64,000 bases of DNA from Massilia sp. Leaf139. GTDB taxonomy: Bacteria > Pseudomonadota > Gammaproteobacteria > Burkholderiales > Burkholderiaceae_D. A program made the translations under genes and the position numbers. The DNA is taken from assembly GCF_001424165.1 (NCBI RefSeq), contig NZ_LMOJ01000025.1, positions 62,001 to 126,000 on the forward strand. Reading direction: 5' to 3'. The notes under the pieces were generated by a model, which ran no database searches, had not been told where the DNA came from, and was given only the letters and a program-made list of their open reading frames with translations. Positions 1 to 9,028 of this stretch are shown here, piece after piece (within the stretch, counting starts at the first letter, position 1; every line of letters begins with the position of its first letter).

Positions 1-982
1 CGTCGGGCGAGGCCACGACCTCGGGCGTGCCGTAGACGCGGCTGGCCACGACCGGGGTGCCGCAGGCCATGGCCTCCAGCAGCACGTTGGCCCAGCCCTC
101 GCGGCTCGAGGACAGCACCAGCGCGTCGGCCGCGCCGTAATGATCGCGCAGCTGCGCCTGCGGCACCGCGCCCAGGAAAGTCACGCGCTCCGTCACCTTC
201 AGGTCGCGCGCCAGCTGTTCGAGCTTGGCGCGATCGGGGCCGTCGCCGGCCAGCACCAGGCGCACGCCCGGCAGCAGGGGCAGGGCGCCGATGATCAGAT
301 CCTGCGCCTTGACCGGTACCAGGTGGCCGACCGCGAGCAGGGTGAACATCGCGTTCGGCGTGCGCTCGATCGGGCGGAACAGCTGCAGGTCGACGCCGTT
401 ACGCAGCGAGACCACGCGCTCGGCATCGACGCCCAGCGCCACCACCTCGTCGCGCAGCGCGTTGCACACCGTGATCACGGCGTCGGCGCGCTGCGCCGCC
501 CAGGTGATCATCCGGCGCGGCAGCGGGTATTGCGGGAACAGCGTGATGTCCGAACCCCGTGCCGTGATCACCAGCGGCTTGTTGAAGTAGCGCCCCAGCA
601 TGGCGGCGGCCACGCCGTCCGGATAGAAATAATGGGCGTCGATCAGGTCGAAGTCGTAGCCTTCGTCGATCATGCGCGCGATCGCCGGCTTCACCGCCTG
701 CGCCAGCAGCAGCGGCGACAGGTTCATGCCGACCTTTGGGATGGTCGGGTAGCGCGGGTGCGCCACTGGAATCCCGTGGCGCACCTCGTGGCGCGGCGCT
801 TTCGCAAAGCGCGCGTAGTTGCCGAAGCGCGGGTTGGTCGAGGGGAACCAGGGCACGGGCGCCACCACGCGCGATTCGACCCGGCCGCTCGCCACCAGGT
901 GGCGCAGGCGGGTTTCGACGAAGATCCCGTGGCCCGGCTTTTCGCTGTTCGGGAACAGGGTACTGAAGGTCAGGATCTTCAT
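1..982 (-). CDS. GT4-family glycosyltransferase (3' end cut off)
   Basis: Retaining GT-B glycosyltransferase expected to add a sugar to the exopolysaccharide repeat unit at the cytoplasmic membrane face. The start (ATG, complement 982-980) gives MKILTFSTLFPNSEKPGHGI, and an HYFYPDGVAA segment is typical of GT4 enzymes that use nucleotide sugars. The C-terminal donor half is visible up to EGWANVLLEAMACGTPVVAS, the usual EX7E region; the remaining C-terminus lies beyond the left edge. The start overlaps the stop of the preceding glycosyltransferase by ATGA, so it is the next cistron of the same minus-strand operon. Family is clear; donor and acceptor cannot be told. Confidence 0.9.
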   Translation of the reverse strand, partial: MKILTFSTLFPNSEKPGHGIFVETRLRHLVASGRVESRVVAPVPWFPSTNPRFGNYARFAKAPRHEVRHGIPVAHPRYPTIPKVGMNLSPLLLAQAVKPAIARMIDEGYDFDLIDAHYFYPDGVAAAMLGRYFNKPLVITARGSDITLFPQYPLPRRMITWAAQRADAVITVCNALRDEVVALGVDAERVVSLRNGVDLQLFRPIERTPNAMFTLLAVGHLVPVKAQDLIIGALPLLPGVRLVLAGDGPDRAKLEQLARDLKVTERVTFLGAVPQAQLRDHYGAADALVLSSSREGWANVLLEAMACGTPVVASRVYGTPEVVASPD

Positions 983-2196
983 GCCGCCTTCAAACCCGTC
1001 AGGCGGCCATAGATGTTCTTGTAGCGCGCCACGCTCACCGGCCAGTTGCGCTCGGTCTCCACGTATTCGCGCCCGGCCAGGCGCAGCGCCGGCCACTTGG
1101 CCTGGGCGTCGAGCAGGTCACCGACCTTCAGCGCCAGCGCGCTCGGATCGTCCGGCGCGAACAGGATGCCGGTCTTGCCGTCGGTGATCAGCTCGCGGTG
1201 GCCGCCGACGCTGGACGCAGCCAGGATGCGGCCCTGCGCCATCGCTTCCAGCGGTTTCAGTGGCGTCACCAGGTCGGTCAGGCGCATCGACAGGCGCGGA
1301 TACACCAGCACGTCGAGCAGGTCGTAGTATTTCTGCACCTGGTCGTGCGGCACGCGGCCCGTGAACACGACCTTGTCGGCGATGTTCAGGTCTTTCGCCA
1401 GCTGGCGCAGCTGGGCATCCTGCGGCCCGCCGCCGACCAGCAGCACGCGCAGGTCGGGCGCGCGGGCGCTGAGGGCCGGCACCGCGCGCAGCAGCACGTC
1501 CAGGCCCTCATAGGCATAGAAGGAGCCGATGAAGCCGATCAGGCGGTGCCCCTGCAGGCCGAGCTGGCGTTTCAGATCCTGGTCGGCTTCGCCGCCGACG
1601 GCGAACTTGTCGATGTCGACCGCGTTCGGGATCACGGTGACCTTATTCGCCGGAATGCCGCGCTCGACGATGTCGCGGCGCAGGCCTTCGCAGATCGTGG
1701 TCACCGCGTCGGCGCGTTTCAGGGCATGGGTTTCCAGCGCGCGCGTCATCTTGTAGCGCAGGCCGTTCTCGGTGCTGGTGCCGTGGTCGACCGCGGCGTC
1801 CTCCCAGAAGGCACGCACCTCGTACACGACCGGGATGCCGAACTTGCGGCCCGCGCGGATGGCGGCGATCCCGTTCAGGCAGGGCGAGTGGGCGTGCAGC
1901 ACATCGGGCTTGATCTGCGGGATGATCTCGCTTAAGCGCTTTTCCAGGCCCTGGATCACTTCCAGCTGGTTCAGCACCGGCAGCTTCGCCAGCGCGCCGG
2001 TCGACTTCGCGGTGCGATAAAAGTGCAGGCCGTCGGCCGTTTCTTCGCGCAGGTCGTTGCCGCCCTGGTGCTTGGAGCCGGTGACGTGAAAAGTCTCCCA
2101 GCCGAGCGCGCGCTGCTCGCGCAGGATCGAGGCGGTGCGGAAGGTATAGCCGCTGTGCAGCGGGATCGAATGGTCGAGGACGTGAAGGACACGCAT
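979..2196 (-). CDS. XrtA-system glycosyltransferase (TIGR04063-like)
   Basis: GT4-type glycosyltransferase of 405 residues that matches the exosortase-A-associated class in length and opening (MRVLHVLDHSIPLHSGYTFR, acceptor-binding GT-B half). The donor half carries VIPNAVDIDKF near residue 190, GFIGSFYAYEGLDVLLRA and a late LTDLVTPLKPLEAMAQGR motif corresponding to the EX7E nucleotide-sugar site. It should assemble the exopolysaccharide repeat unit on its lipid carrier. It follows the amidotransferase by 25 bp and overlaps the next glycosyltransferase by ATGA. The subfamily assignment is from recall of the conserved XrtA gene order; substrate is unknown. Confidence 0.9.
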   Translation of the reverse strand: MRVLHVLDHSIPLHSGYTFRTASILREQRALGWETFHVTGSKHQGGNDLREETADGLHFYRTAKSTGALAKLPVLNQLEVIQGLEKRLSEIIPQIKPDVLHAHSPCLNGIAAIRAGRKFGIPVVYEVRAFWEDAAVDHGTSTENGLRYKMTRALETHALKRADAVTTICEGLRRDIVERGIPANKVTVIPNAVDIDKFAVGGEADQDLKRQLGLQGHRLIGFIGSFYAYEGLDVLLRAVPALSARAPDLRVLLVGGGPQDAQLRQLAKDLNIADKVVFTGRVPHDQVQKYYDLLDVLVYPRLSMRLTDLVTPLKPLEAMAQGRILAASSVGGHRELITDGKTGILFAPDDPSALALKVGDLLDAQAKWPALRLAGREYVETERNWPVSVARYKNIYGRLTGLKAA

Positions 2197-2221
2197 GGTA
2201 TGTTCCGAATTCTGATACTTG

Positions 2222-4171
2222 TTAAGCGGCGGTGGCGATCAGGGGGCTGGCCTGAGTAACGCGGGTGGCACTGTCGGCGCCGTTCTTGCGCAGGAAGGCT
2301 TCGAACATCAGCACGGCCCACAGCGCGGTGCTGTGATCCTTGGTGCCGGCCAGGTGTTCGTCGATCATCTGCTGCATGTAAGCGGGATTGAAAATGCCGG
2401 TGTCGAGCAGCACGGGATTGAGCACCGCCGCCTTCATCGAGTCGCGCAGCGGGCCGCGCAGCCAGGACGCGAGCGGAATCGAGAAGCCCATCTTCTTGCG
2501 GTACAGGATGTCATCCGACAGGTAAGGCTGCAAGGCCTTCTTGAAGATGTGCTTGCCCTCGCCGTTGCGCAGCTTGCTCGACGACGGCAGGCCGGAGACC
2601 CACTCGACGAACTTGTGGTCGAGCAGCGGCACCCGTACTTCCAGCGCGTGCGCCATGCTGGCGCGGTCGACCTTGGTCAGGATGTCGCCCGGCAGGTAGG
2701 TCTTCATGTCGATGTACTGAGTGATCGACAGCGGATCGTCGGTCGGCGCGTTGGCCGCGTGGCCGCGCATCACCTCGACGGCGCGATAGCCCTGCAGCTG
2801 GCTGCGGAAACCTGGCGAGAACAGCTGGTCGCGCACGCGGTCGACCAGGATCGACACGCCGTGGAAGTAGCCGTCGGTCAGATCGCGCGCCAGCGCTTCG
2901 AAGGTGGTCTTGGCGCGGAAGATGCGCGGCGCCCAGTCGGCCTTCGGATAGGCCTTGCCAAGGAAGCCGAACACGGGTTTGCGCAGGGCCAGCGGCAGCA
3001 TCGAGCGCACCTGCTGCTCGCCCATCGCCATCCGGTAGCGGCGGTAGCCGGCAAAATTCTCGTCGCCGCCGTCGCCCGACAGCGCCACCGTGACGCGCTT
3101 TCGCGCCAGTTCGCAGACGCGGTAGGTCGGAATCGCCGAGCTGTCGGCATACGGTTCGTCGTACAGGCCGGCGAGCAGGTCGACCAGGCCGTAGTCGTCC
3201 TTGTCAACGGTGTCGCACTGGTGGTTGGTCTTGTACTGCTCGGCCACCTGGCGCGCGTAGGTCGATTCGTCGAAGGCCGGGTCGTTGAAGGCGATCGAGC
3301 AGGTGTTCACCGGGCCCTTGTTCAGGCCGGCCATCATGGCCACGATCGCGCTCGAGTCGACGCCGCCGGAGAGGAAGGCGCCGAGCGGCACTTCCGCTTC
3401 CAGCTGGCTCTCGACCGCTTCGCGCAGGCGCACGATCAGCTCTTCGCCCATCTGCTGTTCGGACATCGGTGCGTGCGGCGTGAAGGGCACGTCCCACCAG
3501 CGTTTCGGTGTCGCGTTCGCCGCATTCGCGCCGACCTTTAGGGTCAGCGAATGGCCCGGTTCGAGTTTGAACGCGTCCTTGAAGATGGTGCGCGGTTCCG
3601 GCACGTAGCCGTAGGCGAAATATTCCTCGACGGCGCGCGGTTCGATCACGCGCGGCAGTTCCGGGAAGGACAGCAGGGATTTCAGTTCCGAGCCGAACAC
3701 GAAGGTGCCGTCCGGGAGGAAGGCGTAATGCAGCGGCTTGATGCCGAGGTGGTCGCGCGCCACAAAAAAGGTTTGCTTGTTGCGGTCCCAGATGGCGAAG
3801 GCGAACATGCCGCGCAAGTGCTTGACGCAGTCTTCTCCCCACTCCTCCCAGGCGTGGACGATGGTCTCGGTATCGGATTTAGTCGCGAAGGTGTAGCCGA
3901 GGGCGGTCAGCTCTTTGGTCAGTTCGCGGAAGTTGTAGATCTCGCCATTGAACACGGTGACGACCGAGCGGTCTGCGTTGAACAGCGGCTGCTGGCCGGC
4001 GGCCAGGTCGATGATCGACAGCCGGCGGTGGCCGAAGCCGACGCCCGGTTCCAGGTAGACGTCGCCCTCGACGGGGCCGCGGTGGAACTGGGTCTGGTTC
4101 ATCCGCTGGAGGACGGCGCGGTCGAACGAGCGCGCGCCGCGCGGGTCAAAAATGCCTACGATTCCGCACAT
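2222..4171 (-). CDS. XrtA-system asparagine synthase-like amidotransferase
   Basis: Class II glutamine amidotransferase of 649 residues with the asparagine synthetase B fold. The start Met is followed directly by Cys2 (MCGIVGIFDPRG), the N-terminal nucleophile that releases ammonia from glutamine. The C-terminal ATP-pyrophosphatase domain shows the PP-loop LSGGVDSSAIVAMM near residue 265 and ALSGDGGDENFAGYRRY near 370. In XrtA loci this family (TIGR03108) is a regular member and probably amidates a sugar acid or another exopolysaccharide component; the true substrate is not established. It overlaps the upstream glycosyltransferase by 16 bp. The alternative, genuine asparagine synthetase AsnB, is less likely given the context. 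Confidence 0.92.
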   Translation of the reverse strand: MCGIVGIFDPRGARSFDRAVLQRMNQTQFHRGPVEGDVYLEPGVGFGHRRLSIIDLAAGQQPLFNADRSVVTVFNGEIYNFRELTKELTALGYTFATKSDTETIVHAWEEWGEDCVKHLRGMFAFAIWDRNKQTFFVARDHLGIKPLHYAFLPDGTFVFGSELKSLLSFPELPRVIEPRAVEEYFAYGYVPEPRTIFKDAFKLEPGHSLTLKVGANAANATPKRWWDVPFTPHAPMSEQQMGEELIVRLREAVESQLEAEVPLGAFLSGGVDSSAIVAMMAGLNKGPVNTCSIAFNDPAFDESTYARQVAEQYKTNHQCDTVDKDDYGLVDLLAGLYDEPYADSSAIPTYRVCELARKRVTVALSGDGGDENFAGYRRYRMAMGEQQVRSMLPLALRKPVFGFLGKAYPKADWAPRIFRAKTTFEALARDLTDGYFHGVSILVDRVRDQLFSPGFRSQLQGYRAVEVMRGHAANAPTDDPLSITQYIDMKTYLPGDILTKVDRASMAHALEVRVPLLDHKFVEWVSGLPSSSKLRNGEGKHIFKKALQPYLSDDILYRKKMGFSIPLASWLRGPLRDSMKAAVLNPVLLDTGIFNPAYMQQMIDEHLAGTKDHSTALWAVLMFEAFLRKNGADSATRVTQASPLIATAA

Positions 4172-5352
4172 GGTTGGGTGATTTCTTTAAAAGTTGTCTT
4201 GGAATTGCACAGCTGGCCGTACAGGGCCGTATAGGCGCCGACCATGGCTGCAACGCTGTAATGGCGCTCGATCGTTTCGCGCGCGGCGGCGCCATGGGCG
4301 GCCACGCGTGCCGCATCGTCCACGTACGCGGCCAGGGCATCGGCCAGTGCCTGCGGGTTGGAGGCCGGCACCAGGGCGCCGTTGACGCCGTCCTGCACCA
4401 CTTCCGGAATGCCGCCGACCTGCGTCGCCACCACCGGGCGGGCGCAGGCCATGGCCTCCAGCAGGGTTACCGGCGTGCCCTCGGCGATCGAGGACAGGGC
4501 GAACAGGTCGAAGCTGCGCATCAGTTCCGGAATGTCGTTGCGCGCGCCCGGGAACCAGACCAGATCCGCCACGCCGGCCTCCTGCGCCTTTTGTTCCAGG
4601 CGCGCGCGCAGCGGGCCGTCGCCGACGACCGCCAGGCGCAGGCCGTTGCGGGCTTCCGGACGGCGTGCGCACAGCAGGGCAAAGGCGGCGATCAAGGTCG
4701 CCTGATCCTTGACGTCCTGCAGGCGGCCGACGGTGCCGATCACAAATGGGCGAACAGCATCAGTCGCCCACGGCGTCGAGGCGACCGGCAGCTGCGGCGC
4801 GTAGCGCACGGTGTCGACGCCGTTCATGATCAGTTCGAGCTTCGGGGCCGGAATGTTGACCACGTTTTGCAACCAGCGCGCCAGGTCGTGCGAGACCGGC
4901 ACATAGCGGTCGATGAAGGGCACCAGTGCGCGCCGGAGAAAATTGTGCTTGCGGTTCAGGCCCTGCGGGTCGCTGGCGTCGCGTCCGTGCTCGGCGTGGA
5001 TGCGCACCGGCACCCCGGCGGCCCAGGCCGGCACGGCGTATTCGGCGCAGGCGAAGTTATAGGTGTGCAGGATGGCCGGGCGCAGCTTGCGCAGCAGCTT
5101 GAACAACTGGACGTGGATGCCCAGGCCCAGGCCCGGCTGCTTGTGCAGCGCGAACAGCGCCACGCCGGGCCGCGTGATCTTGTCGGCAAAGGCGGTGTAG
5201 TCGGTCAGGCAGACGATCGCGTGGCGGTAGCGTTCCGGCGGCATGTGGTTGATGCAGTCGACCAGCAGGGTTTCCAGCCCGCCGAAGTCGAGCCGGTAGA
5301 TCAGGTGCACGACCAGTGGCGTTTGCACTGGCCGGTTCTTCGTGACAGCCAT
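4156..5352 (-). CDS. XrtA-system glycosyltransferase (TIGR03088-like)
   Basis: GT4 glycosyltransferase of 398 residues. The acceptor half begins VVHLIYRLDFGGLETLLVDC, the glycine-rich opening common to GT4 proteins, and HAEHGRDASDPQG near residue 125. The donor half has VIGTVGRLQDVKDQATLI and the EX7E-type stretch SSIAEGTPVTLLEAMACARP near residue 310. It lies directly after exosortase (3 bp gap) and before the amidotransferase, the standard place of the second sugar-transferase family in XrtA loci. It should extend the exopolysaccharide repeat unit. No regulatory signal of its own is visible; it is probably cotranscribed. Confidence 0.92.
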   Translation of the reverse strand: MAVTKNRPVQTPLVVHLIYRLDFGGLETLLVDCINHMPPERYRHAIVCLTDYTAFADKITRPGVALFALHKQPGLGLGIHVQLFKLLRKLRPAILHTYNFACAEYAVPAWAAGVPVRIHAEHGRDASDPQGLNRKHNFLRRALVPFIDRYVPVSHDLARWLQNVVNIPAPKLELIMNGVDTVRYAPQLPVASTPWATDAVRPFVIGTVGRLQDVKDQATLIAAFALLCARRPEARNGLRLAVVGDGPLRARLEQKAQEAGVADLVWFPGARNDIPELMRSFDLFALSSIAEGTPVTLLEAMACARPVVATQVGGIPEVVQDGVNGALVPASNPQALADALAAYVDDAARVAAHGAAARETIERHYSVAAMVGAYTALYGQLCNSKTTFKEITQPCAES

Positions 5353-5355
5353 GGT

Positions 5356-6894
5356 TCAGTGTTCCCGTGCCGCCTCGAGCGTTGCCTGCAGCGGCGCCAG
5401 GTTCGCTGCCAGGAAGGTGCGCAGCGCGGCGCGCGCAGTGTCCGCCTGCTCGCCGACCGGGGTGGCGACCATCAGGGCGGCGCCGTCGTCGCCGTGCATC
5501 ATCAGCTTGGCTTGCGCCTGGCGCAGTTTGCCGAGGTAATCGTTGGCGATGAACTGGCCGTCGACCCAGGTCCAGTGCCAGACCAGGTAGTTGCCGTCCG
5601 GGCCCTTGACGCGGGTTTCGCGCAGCGCCAGCTTCCGGCCGCCGATCTCTTCCAGGCGGCCGCTCGAGCCGACCTGCTGGAACTTGGCGTCGCGGTTGTC
5701 GACCCGGTTGACGGAGCTGATCAGGCGCTTGCCCGGGCCCTGGTTGCGGTAGTACAGCACGTTCAGGTGAATCGGTGCGCCGGCGGCCGTGTACCGGCCG
5801 CCGAGGGCGGCGTCGGGCGCCAGGAATTCGGGCTTCCAGGCCGCTTCCCCGCTCGGGGTGCTGGCCAGGCGCGCGCCGTCCAGGCGCACCGGCGCCGGAT
5901 TGTAGGACGCCTTGTCGCTGACGACGCCGAGGGCCGGCCAGAGCGCGGCCACCAGCAGCGCGGCGATGGCCACGCCGGTGATCGGACGCGCCGCCAGCGC
6001 ACCCGCCGGGCGGCCAGCGACGGCGGCGGCGGCGGGCGCCGCGTCGTCCTCGCGCCAGTAGCTGCCGATCCAGAACATGATGAACATGACCAGGCCGAAG
6101 AACAGCCAGCCGTAGATCAGGTGGTCGACGCCGGTCGCCAGCTCCATGCCGCTCATGTGGCCGATCATGACGATCATATAGGCGCGCAGGCCGTTGGCGA
6201 CGATCGGCACCACGATCGACAGGCCGATGAACAGCGCGCGCCGGGTGGTCGAGCGGTAGCTCAGGTAGGCGTACAGGCAACCCAGCGTGATCGACGAGAT
6301 CAGGTAGCGCACGCCGCTGCAGGCTTCGACCACCGACCAGTTGCCGGTCGGGAGTTCGAACATGGTGCCGTTGCGCAGCACCGGAATGCCGGTGGCGCGC
6401 ACCATGGCGATCGTGAAGTCGGCCGTAAAATTGATCAGGGGCTGGACGAACACTTCGCCGAAGGGCACCGCGAACAGCAGGAACAGCAGCGGGAAGGCCA
6501 GCGCGCCGGCCAGGCGCCGGCCCAGCACGGCCAGGGCCACGACCGGGAACATGGCGACGAAGGCGTATTGCATGACGACCTGCACCTCGCCCGCGCGCGC
6601 CAGCAGCCAGCCGGCGCCGCACAGGGCCAGCACGGCCAGGGCCGGCCAGTAGGGCACGGCCGGGATGCGGCCGAACACTTCGCGCCGGCGCCAGATCAGC
6701 CACAGGCTGATCGGCACGATGGCGTAGCCGTGGGCGAAGGTTTCGGAGCTGTTCCAGACCGCGACCATCGAGGCGGCCGTGCTCCAGTACAGCAGCAGCA
6801 GCGCCACGCAGGCGGCGACGAGGATGCCGATCTTCGGCACCGACAGGCGGCCGGGCGCTGCGCCGGCCAGGGCCGGATGTTCGTTCATCAGCAT
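5356..6894 (-). CDS. xrtA: Exosortase A fused to EpsI domain
   Basis: Multi-pass inner-membrane cysteine transpeptidase-like enzyme thought to cleave PEP-CTERM proteins and hand them on for surface or matrix attachment. About eight hydrophobic segments span residues 20-290. The exosortase catalytic residues are visible: Cys192 in EACSGVRYL, Arg237 in ANGLRAYM and His258 in GVDHLIYGW. Residues from about 300 form a periplasmic EpsI-type domain (KLALRETRVKGPDGNYLVWH), so this is the fused XrtA-EpsI architecture usual for EPS-linked exosortases. Two starts are possible, 6894 and 6888, both overlapping the preceding stop. A cognate PEP-CTERM substrate is encoded at 19562-20416. Confidence 0.96.
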   Translation of the reverse strand: MLMNEHPALAGAAPGRLSVPKIGILVAACVALLLLYWSTAASMVAVWNSSETFAHGYAIVPISLWLIWRRREVFGRIPAVPYWPALAVLALCGAGWLLARAGEVQVVMQYAFVAMFPVVALAVLGRRLAGALAFPLLFLLFAVPFGEVFVQPLINFTADFTIAMVRATGIPVLRNGTMFELPTGNWSVVEACSGVRYLISSITLGCLYAYLSYRSTTRRALFIGLSIVVPIVANGLRAYMIVMIGHMSGMELATGVDHLIYGWLFFGLVMFIMFWIGSYWREDDAAPAAAAVAGRPAGALAARPITGVAIAALLVAALWPALGVVSDKASYNPAPVRLDGARLASTPSGEAAWKPEFLAPDAALGGRYTAAGAPIHLNVLYYRNQGPGKRLISSVNRVDNRDAKFQQVGSSGRLEEIGGRKLALRETRVKGPDGNYLVWHWTWVDGQFIANDYLGKLRQAQAKLMMHGDDGAALMVATPVGEQADTARAALRTFLAANLAPLQATLEAAREH

Positions 6895-8147
6895 TCAAAC
6901 CTCGCTTCGATCGGGGACAGGTGGGCGGTCCAGCTGTAGCGGCGCTCGACGCTGGCGCGCGCGGCCTGGCCCATGCTCGGGTGGGGAGTGCGCAGCAGCT
7001 CGATCACGCGCTCGGCATAGTCGGCGGGCGCGTCGACGACGACCAGCTCGCGGCCATTGACGGCATCGATGCCCTCATAGGCCTGGGGCGACGCGACCAC
7101 CGGACGGGCCATCGCCATCGCTTCGAGCACCTTGTTCTGGATGCCGCGCGCGATGCGCAGCGGGGCCACCGCGGCGACGCAGTGGGCGAGATACGGCCGC
7201 ACGTCGGGCACGGTGCCGGTGACGACGATGCCTTCGCCCGCCAGCGCCTGCACTTCCGGCGCCGGACGCGAGCCGACGATGTAGAAGCGCGCGCCCGGCA
7301 CGGCGGCGCGCACGCGCGGCAGCACGTGCTCGGCGAACCATTTCACCGCATCGATGTTCGGCCAGTAGTCCATCGCGCCGGTGAACACGAGCGCCTGCTC
7401 GCCGGCGGCATACGGATTGTCGTAGGCACGCAGCGGGCTGAAATACTCGGTGTCGACGCCGTTGCTGAAGTGGCCGATCTTGCTGCGGCTTTCCGGCGCC
7501 AGCGTGCGAAACAGTTCGGCCTCGGGGCCCGAGACGAACAGGGACGCGTCGAATTCATTGGCGACCTTGCGCTCGTAGTCGAGCAGGCTCTTCGCCTCGT
7601 GGCGGTACACCCAGCTCATCGGCCACTTCTTCTTTTCGGCGTACTGGCGCCATTTGTCGGAGTCGACGTCGCAGAAGTCGATCACGCGGCGCGCGGCCGG
7701 GAAGTCATCGGCGTACTGGGCCATCACCGAGCAGAAGGTCATCACGCGCGCGATGCCCTGCTGGCGCATGGTGCGCGCCACCCAGCGTTTCATGCCGGCG
7801 TCGCGATAGTATTCGAGCGACAGCGATTTGCCCGTCGCCAGCGCCTTCACGCTGCGCAGCTTGCCCTTGAGCGGATCGAGCTTGACGAAATGGCTGCTGG
7901 CGCACAGCGCCTCGACCGCCGGCACGTGCTGCCAGTCGTCGGCATCGTCCACAAAGGTCGCCAGGTGCACCCGGTACTTCGTCGCCAGGTGCTTGAGCAG
8001 GTTGTACGAGCGGATCTTGTCGCCCTTGTTCGGCGGGTAGGGGATGCGGTGCACCAGCAGCAGCAGATCCGGCTTGGCCGCCTCGGCTTCCTCGGCCTGA
8101 TCTGCGGCCAGCTTGCGCTGCAACGCGCCCTCGATGATCGAATTCAT
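6888..8147 (-). CDS. XrtA-system glycosyltransferase (TIGR03087-like)
   Basis: Glycosyltransferase of 419 residues in the XrtA exopolysaccharide operon. The start at 8147 (MNSIIEGALQRKL) is chosen because it overlaps the deacetylase stop by ATGA; an in-frame extension upstream would lie inside the deacetylase gene. Family features include LLLVHRIPYPPNKGDKIRSY near residue 30, FCDVDSDKWRQYA near 165, HFSNGVDTEYFSP near 240 and the donor-site region RIARGIQNKVLEAMAMARPV near 345. It should transfer a sugar to the growing lipid-linked repeat. In many XrtA loci a FemAB-like gene lies between deacetylase and this gene; none is present here. Confidence 0.93.
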   Translation of the reverse strand: MNSIIEGALQRKLAADQAEEAEAAKPDLLLLVHRIPYPPNKGDKIRSYNLLKHLATKYRVHLATFVDDADDWQHVPAVEALCASSHFVKLDPLKGKLRSVKALATGKSLSLEYYRDAGMKRWVARTMRQQGIARVMTFCSVMAQYADDFPAARRVIDFCDVDSDKWRQYAEKKKWPMSWVYRHEAKSLLDYERKVANEFDASLFVSGPEAELFRTLAPESRSKIGHFSNGVDTEYFSPLRAYDNPYAAGEQALVFTGAMDYWPNIDAVKWFAEHVLPRVRAAVPGARFYIVGSRPAPEVQALAGEGIVVTGTVPDVRPYLAHCVAAVAPLRIARGIQNKVLEAMAMARPVVASPQAYEGIDAVNGRELVVVDAPADYAERVIELLRTPHPSMGQAARASVERRYSWTAHLSPIEARFEC

Positions 8148-9028
8148 GGCTTGTTCAGGAAAATGCGATCCATCCGGTCCCACGCGAAATCGCGGGCGAG
8201 GGCGGCGATTCGCCCTTCCGTGCGCGCGATATTGATGTAGTGGCGGAAGCGCGCCTTGGCGCCCAGACCCTCCGGACGCGGCTGGCCCGGGTCGACTTCC
8301 CACGGATGGAAGTAGAACAGGGCCGGCTCGTTGTCCATCTCGTTGACACGCTTGACCATCCAGCGCGACAGCGCATACGGCAGCAGGCGGAAGTAGCCGC
8401 CGCCGCCGGCCGGCAGTTTACGGTTGCCCAGCATGGCCGTCGTGATCGGCACTTCCAGCAGGCCGTCGGGGCCGTTCGGATAGAAGGCGAAGCGCGGCGC
8501 GTCCGGCATGCCGTAGTGGTCGTGGGCGATCGGGTAGATGCTCGAGCTGTAGCGGTAACCCGCTTCGGTGAGGGCGTCGAGCGCCCATAGGTTGCCTTCT
8601 CCGATCGAGAAACTCGGGGCGCGATAGCCGAGCACCTGCTGGCCGCCGATGTCTTCCAGCAGGGCCTTGGCGCTGCGGATGTCGTTGTCGAATTCGGCGC
8701 GGCTCTGGTCCGAGGCGCGCAGGTGGCCGTAGCCGTGGCTGGCCAGTTCGTGGCCGGCGGCGACGATGCGGCGCACCATCTGCGGATAGCGTTCGGCGAT
8801 CCAGCCGAGGGTGAAGAAGGTGCCCTTGACGTCGTTCTTCTCGAACAGGGCCAGGATGCGCTCGATATTCGCCTCGACGCGGCATTCGCGCGTCGGCCAG
8901 CTCTCGCGGCTGATGTAGGGCGCAAACGCCGAGACCTGGAAATAGTCCTCGACGTCGCAGGTCATGGCGTTGCGAATGCGCTCGCCCGGCTGGCGCTGCG
9001 GCCGGGCTGCGGGAGTCTGCATCTTCAT
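8144..9028 (-). CDS. XrtA-system polysaccharide deacetylase
   Basis: Metal-dependent carbohydrate esterase (NodB/CE4-like, TIGR03006-type) of 294 residues expected to remove acetyl groups from the nascent exopolysaccharide. The catalytic Asp-Asp pair is in TCDVEDYFQVSAF near residue 25, and the metal-binding His residues are in AAGHELASHGYGHL near 95. VLGYRAPSFSIGE and the C-terminal ALFYFHPWEVDPGQPRP complete the family pattern. No signal peptide is obvious, so it may act in the cytoplasm or through membrane-linked partners. It overlaps both neighbours by ATGA (start within the ATPase stop, stop within the glycosyltransferase start). Confidence 0.94.
   Translation of the reverse strand: MKMQTPAARPQRQPGERIRNAMTCDVEDYFQVSAFAPYISRESWPTRECRVEANIERILALFEKNDVKGTFFTLGWIAERYPQMVRRIVAAGHELASHGYGHLRASDQSRAEFDNDIRSAKALLEDIGGQQVLGYRAPSFSIGEGNLWALDALTEAGYRYSSSIYPIAHDHYGMPDAPRFAFYPNGPDGLLEVPITTAMLGNRKLPAGGGGYFRLLPYALSRWMVKRVNEMDNEPALFYFHPWEVDPGQPRPEGLGAKARFRHYINIARTEGRIAALARDFAWDRMDRIFLNKP

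Noticed and set aside
2222..4171. Asparagine synthase-like protein as a lasso cyclase partner of the kinase cassette
   Set aside because: Its class II amidotransferase domain with Cys2 is intact and its position matches the standard XrtA amidotransferase; it is far from the cassette and in another operon.
4174..6939. Open frame of 921 codons opposite the glycosyltransferase and exosortase genes
   Set aside because: Antisense shadow: low-complexity Arg/Gln/His composition, and it spans two well-supported minus-strand genes.
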